A DNA stretch of 7,482 bases from Oscillospiraceae bacterium (lineage in GTDB: Bacteria > Bacillota > Clostridia > Oscillospirales > Ruminococcaceae): contig SVMQ01000102.1 in NCBI GenBank assembly GCA_015067375.1, positions 1 to 7,482 of the forward strand, written 5' to 3'. The notes beneath the pieces were generated by a model. That model ran no database searches. It was not told the DNA's origin and worked only from the letters and a program-made list of their open reading frames with translations. Of the stretch, positions 6,138-7,482 are shown in pieces (the first letter of the stretch is position 1; the number at the start of each line of letters is the position of its first letter). Made by a program: the position numbers and the translations under genes.

Positions 6138-7482
6138 ATGTCACTTTATGAGCAGCTTCGCGCGAAGCACAAGACCTTTATCTAACACAGCTACGAGTTC
6201 GCAAAAGAGGACGGAGATAACATTCTCCGCTTCCATTTCTCGATAGACGAGCATCATTTCTATCCGCAGTGGACGTGGGAATTTGATACCCCTGACGAAC
6301 TTGACATAACGCTCATCGACGAGCTTGCTTTCTCGCTCGGCATGGCGGAGCTGGTGTCCTACTGGAAATGCGCGTGCTGCCCTGAGGTAGAGGTGCGCTG
6401 CGGCAAGCTTTCCGAGTGGCAGAAGAACTGGTGGAAAAAGCTGTATTACAACGGGCTTGGCGAGTTCTTCTACCGCAACGGTATAACGCCCGATCCTGAC
6501 AGCTTTATGAATATCACAACGCCTGCCGCTGTTGAAAGCCGCGCATACTACGGCAGAAAGACGGAGCTTAGCGGAATACTTGTTCCTGTCGGCGGCGGCA
6601 AGGACAGCGTGGTATCGCTGGAGCTGCTGAAAAAGCACGGCGCGGATATCCATCCTTATATCATCAATCCGCGCGGCGCTACTCTGGGATGCGTGGAGGC
6701 GGCAGGCATCGCGCCCGAAAAGACGGTAGGTGTGCGCCGCACGATAGACAAGACGCTGCTCGACTTGAACAAGCTCGGCTACCTCAACGGTCACACGCCG
6801 TTTTCGGCAGTGGTGGCATTCTCCGCGGAGCTTTTCGCGGCGATGAGGGGTCTGAGATACATCGCGCTGTCCAACGAGAGCAGCGCGAATGAGGCTTATG
6901 TAGACGGCACGGACATCAATCACCAGTACAGCAAGTCCACGCAGTTTGAGCGCGACTTCCGCGAGTATTGCGAAAACAGCTTCGGCGGCTTTGAGCGCTG
7001 CCCCGAGTATTTCAGCCTGCTTCGCCCGTGGAGCGAGTGGCAGATAGCGCGCGAATTTGTGAAGCATCCGCAGTATTTTGGGGTATTCCAGAGCTGCAAT
7101 CTCGGCAGCAAGACGGATGTTTGGTGCGGAAACTGCGCAAAGTGCCTGTATGTGTACATCCTGCTCGCCGCATTTCTCGATGACAAAACGCTGACTAAGA
7201 TATTCGGATGCAATATGCTGGAAAAGTCAGAGCTTCTGGAGATGTTCGACGGGCTTGTGCTGGATGGCGTGGATAAGCCGTTTGAGTGCGTCGGCACTCG
7301 CGACGAGATACGTCTGTCGCTCGAAATGGCGCTGAAGCTTCGCGGAGCAAGCGCGCCCGCGCTGCTGAGATGCTACGCAGGCTACCGCGAGACAGGCGGT
7401 TTTGACATTCCCGACCTGACTGATTTCTTCGACAAGGACAACTATGTCCCCGAGGAATTTATATATCTTCTGAAGGTTAACG
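6138..7482 (+). CDS. murL: MurL-family UDP-MurNAc-L-Ala-L-Glu epimerase, interrupted by an in-frame TAA at codon 16 and cut by the right edge
   Basis: Counted from the ATG at 6138 the frame covers 448 codons to the window end, with codon 16 (6183-6185) a TAA. MurL, described in Xanthomonas, is a cytosolic ATP- and Mg2+-dependent enzyme that epimerises the L-Glu of UDP-MurNAc-L-Ala-L-Glu to D-Glu, partnered with MurD2. Matches include Y-N-G-L-G-E-F-F-Y-R-N-G before the core, a PP-loop-like V-G-G-G-K-D-S (151-157), N-G-H-T-P-F-S (217-223), S-N-E-S-S-A-N-E (245-252), N-H-Q-Y-S-K-S (261-267), and a likely zinc quartet Cys320/330/333/336 spaced CX9CX2CX2C, as in QueC-like PP-loop enzymes. The residues on both sides of the stop fit the family N-terminus, so a single TAC/TAT to TAA change is the simplest cause. 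No ATG, GTG or TTG follows in frame until Met69 (6342), a start that would remove the N-terminal region. It may be a nonsense allele, an assembly error or a readthrough site. Family assignment is by remembered motifs. Confidence 0.75.
6183..6185 (+). other. premature in-frame TAA in the MurL-family gene
   Basis: The codon reads TAA between Ile15 and His17. The reading frame stays open without any frameshift from 6186 to the window end, and a good ribosome site and ATG lie upstream. The interruption is therefore a single codon, not a decayed region. Confidence 0.9.

Noticed and set aside
6141..7067. 308-residue open frame on the minus strand opposite the MurL-family gene
   Set aside because: It is antisense to a frame with clear family motifs and looks like a codon-bias shadow, with no recognisable domain of its own.

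Overview
The window looks like a chromosomal stretch from a Gram-positive anaerobe of the Clostridia, probably a Ruminococcus-like member of the Oscillospiraceae. The evidence is indirect: moderately high GC in the genes, strong purine-rich Shine-Dalgarno sites (GGAGG, GAGGTGA), textbook sigma-A promoters in an AT-rich gap, and a TmcAL (YlbM) gene, which is typical of Firmicutes. No mobile element, CRISPR array, rRNA or tRNA gene is visible.

The layout is two divergent operons separated by a 244-nt AT-rich spacer (3243-3486). The spacer carries one near-consensus promoter facing each way, a two-copy direct repeat and a small palindrome. The left operon runs leftwards: a divergent HMGL/homocitrate-synthase-like TIM-barrel protein (3242-2271), a Cof-type HAD phosphatase (2231-1428), an ArsC/Spx-like thioredoxin-fold protein (1431-1096), and a CNNM/CorC (DUF21 plus CBS) membrane transporter cut by the left edge (1091-<1). 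The last three genes are nearly contiguous: 39-nt gap, 4-nt overlap, 4-nt gap.

The right operon runs rightwards: an ElaA-family GNAT acetyltransferase (3487-3924), the tRNA(Met) cytidine acetate ligase TmcAL (3969-5123), a DUF4380 protein with a probable galactose-mutarotase-like fold (5190-6128), and a MurL-family muropeptide epimerase (6138->7482) that runs off the right edge. The MurL frame is interrupted by an in-frame TAA at codon 16, although everything after it reads open for about 430 codons.

The most interesting points are the MurL homologue, which suggests D-glutamate may be installed in peptidoglycan by epimerising UDP-MurNAc-L-Ala-L-Glu; the premature stop in it; its tight coupling to a DUF4380 gene; and the HMGL-like protein that appears to have lost the metal-binding and catalytic residues of its family. 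The other genes are ordinary housekeeping or conserved accessory genes. I see no clear evidence of an entirely new multi-gene system.
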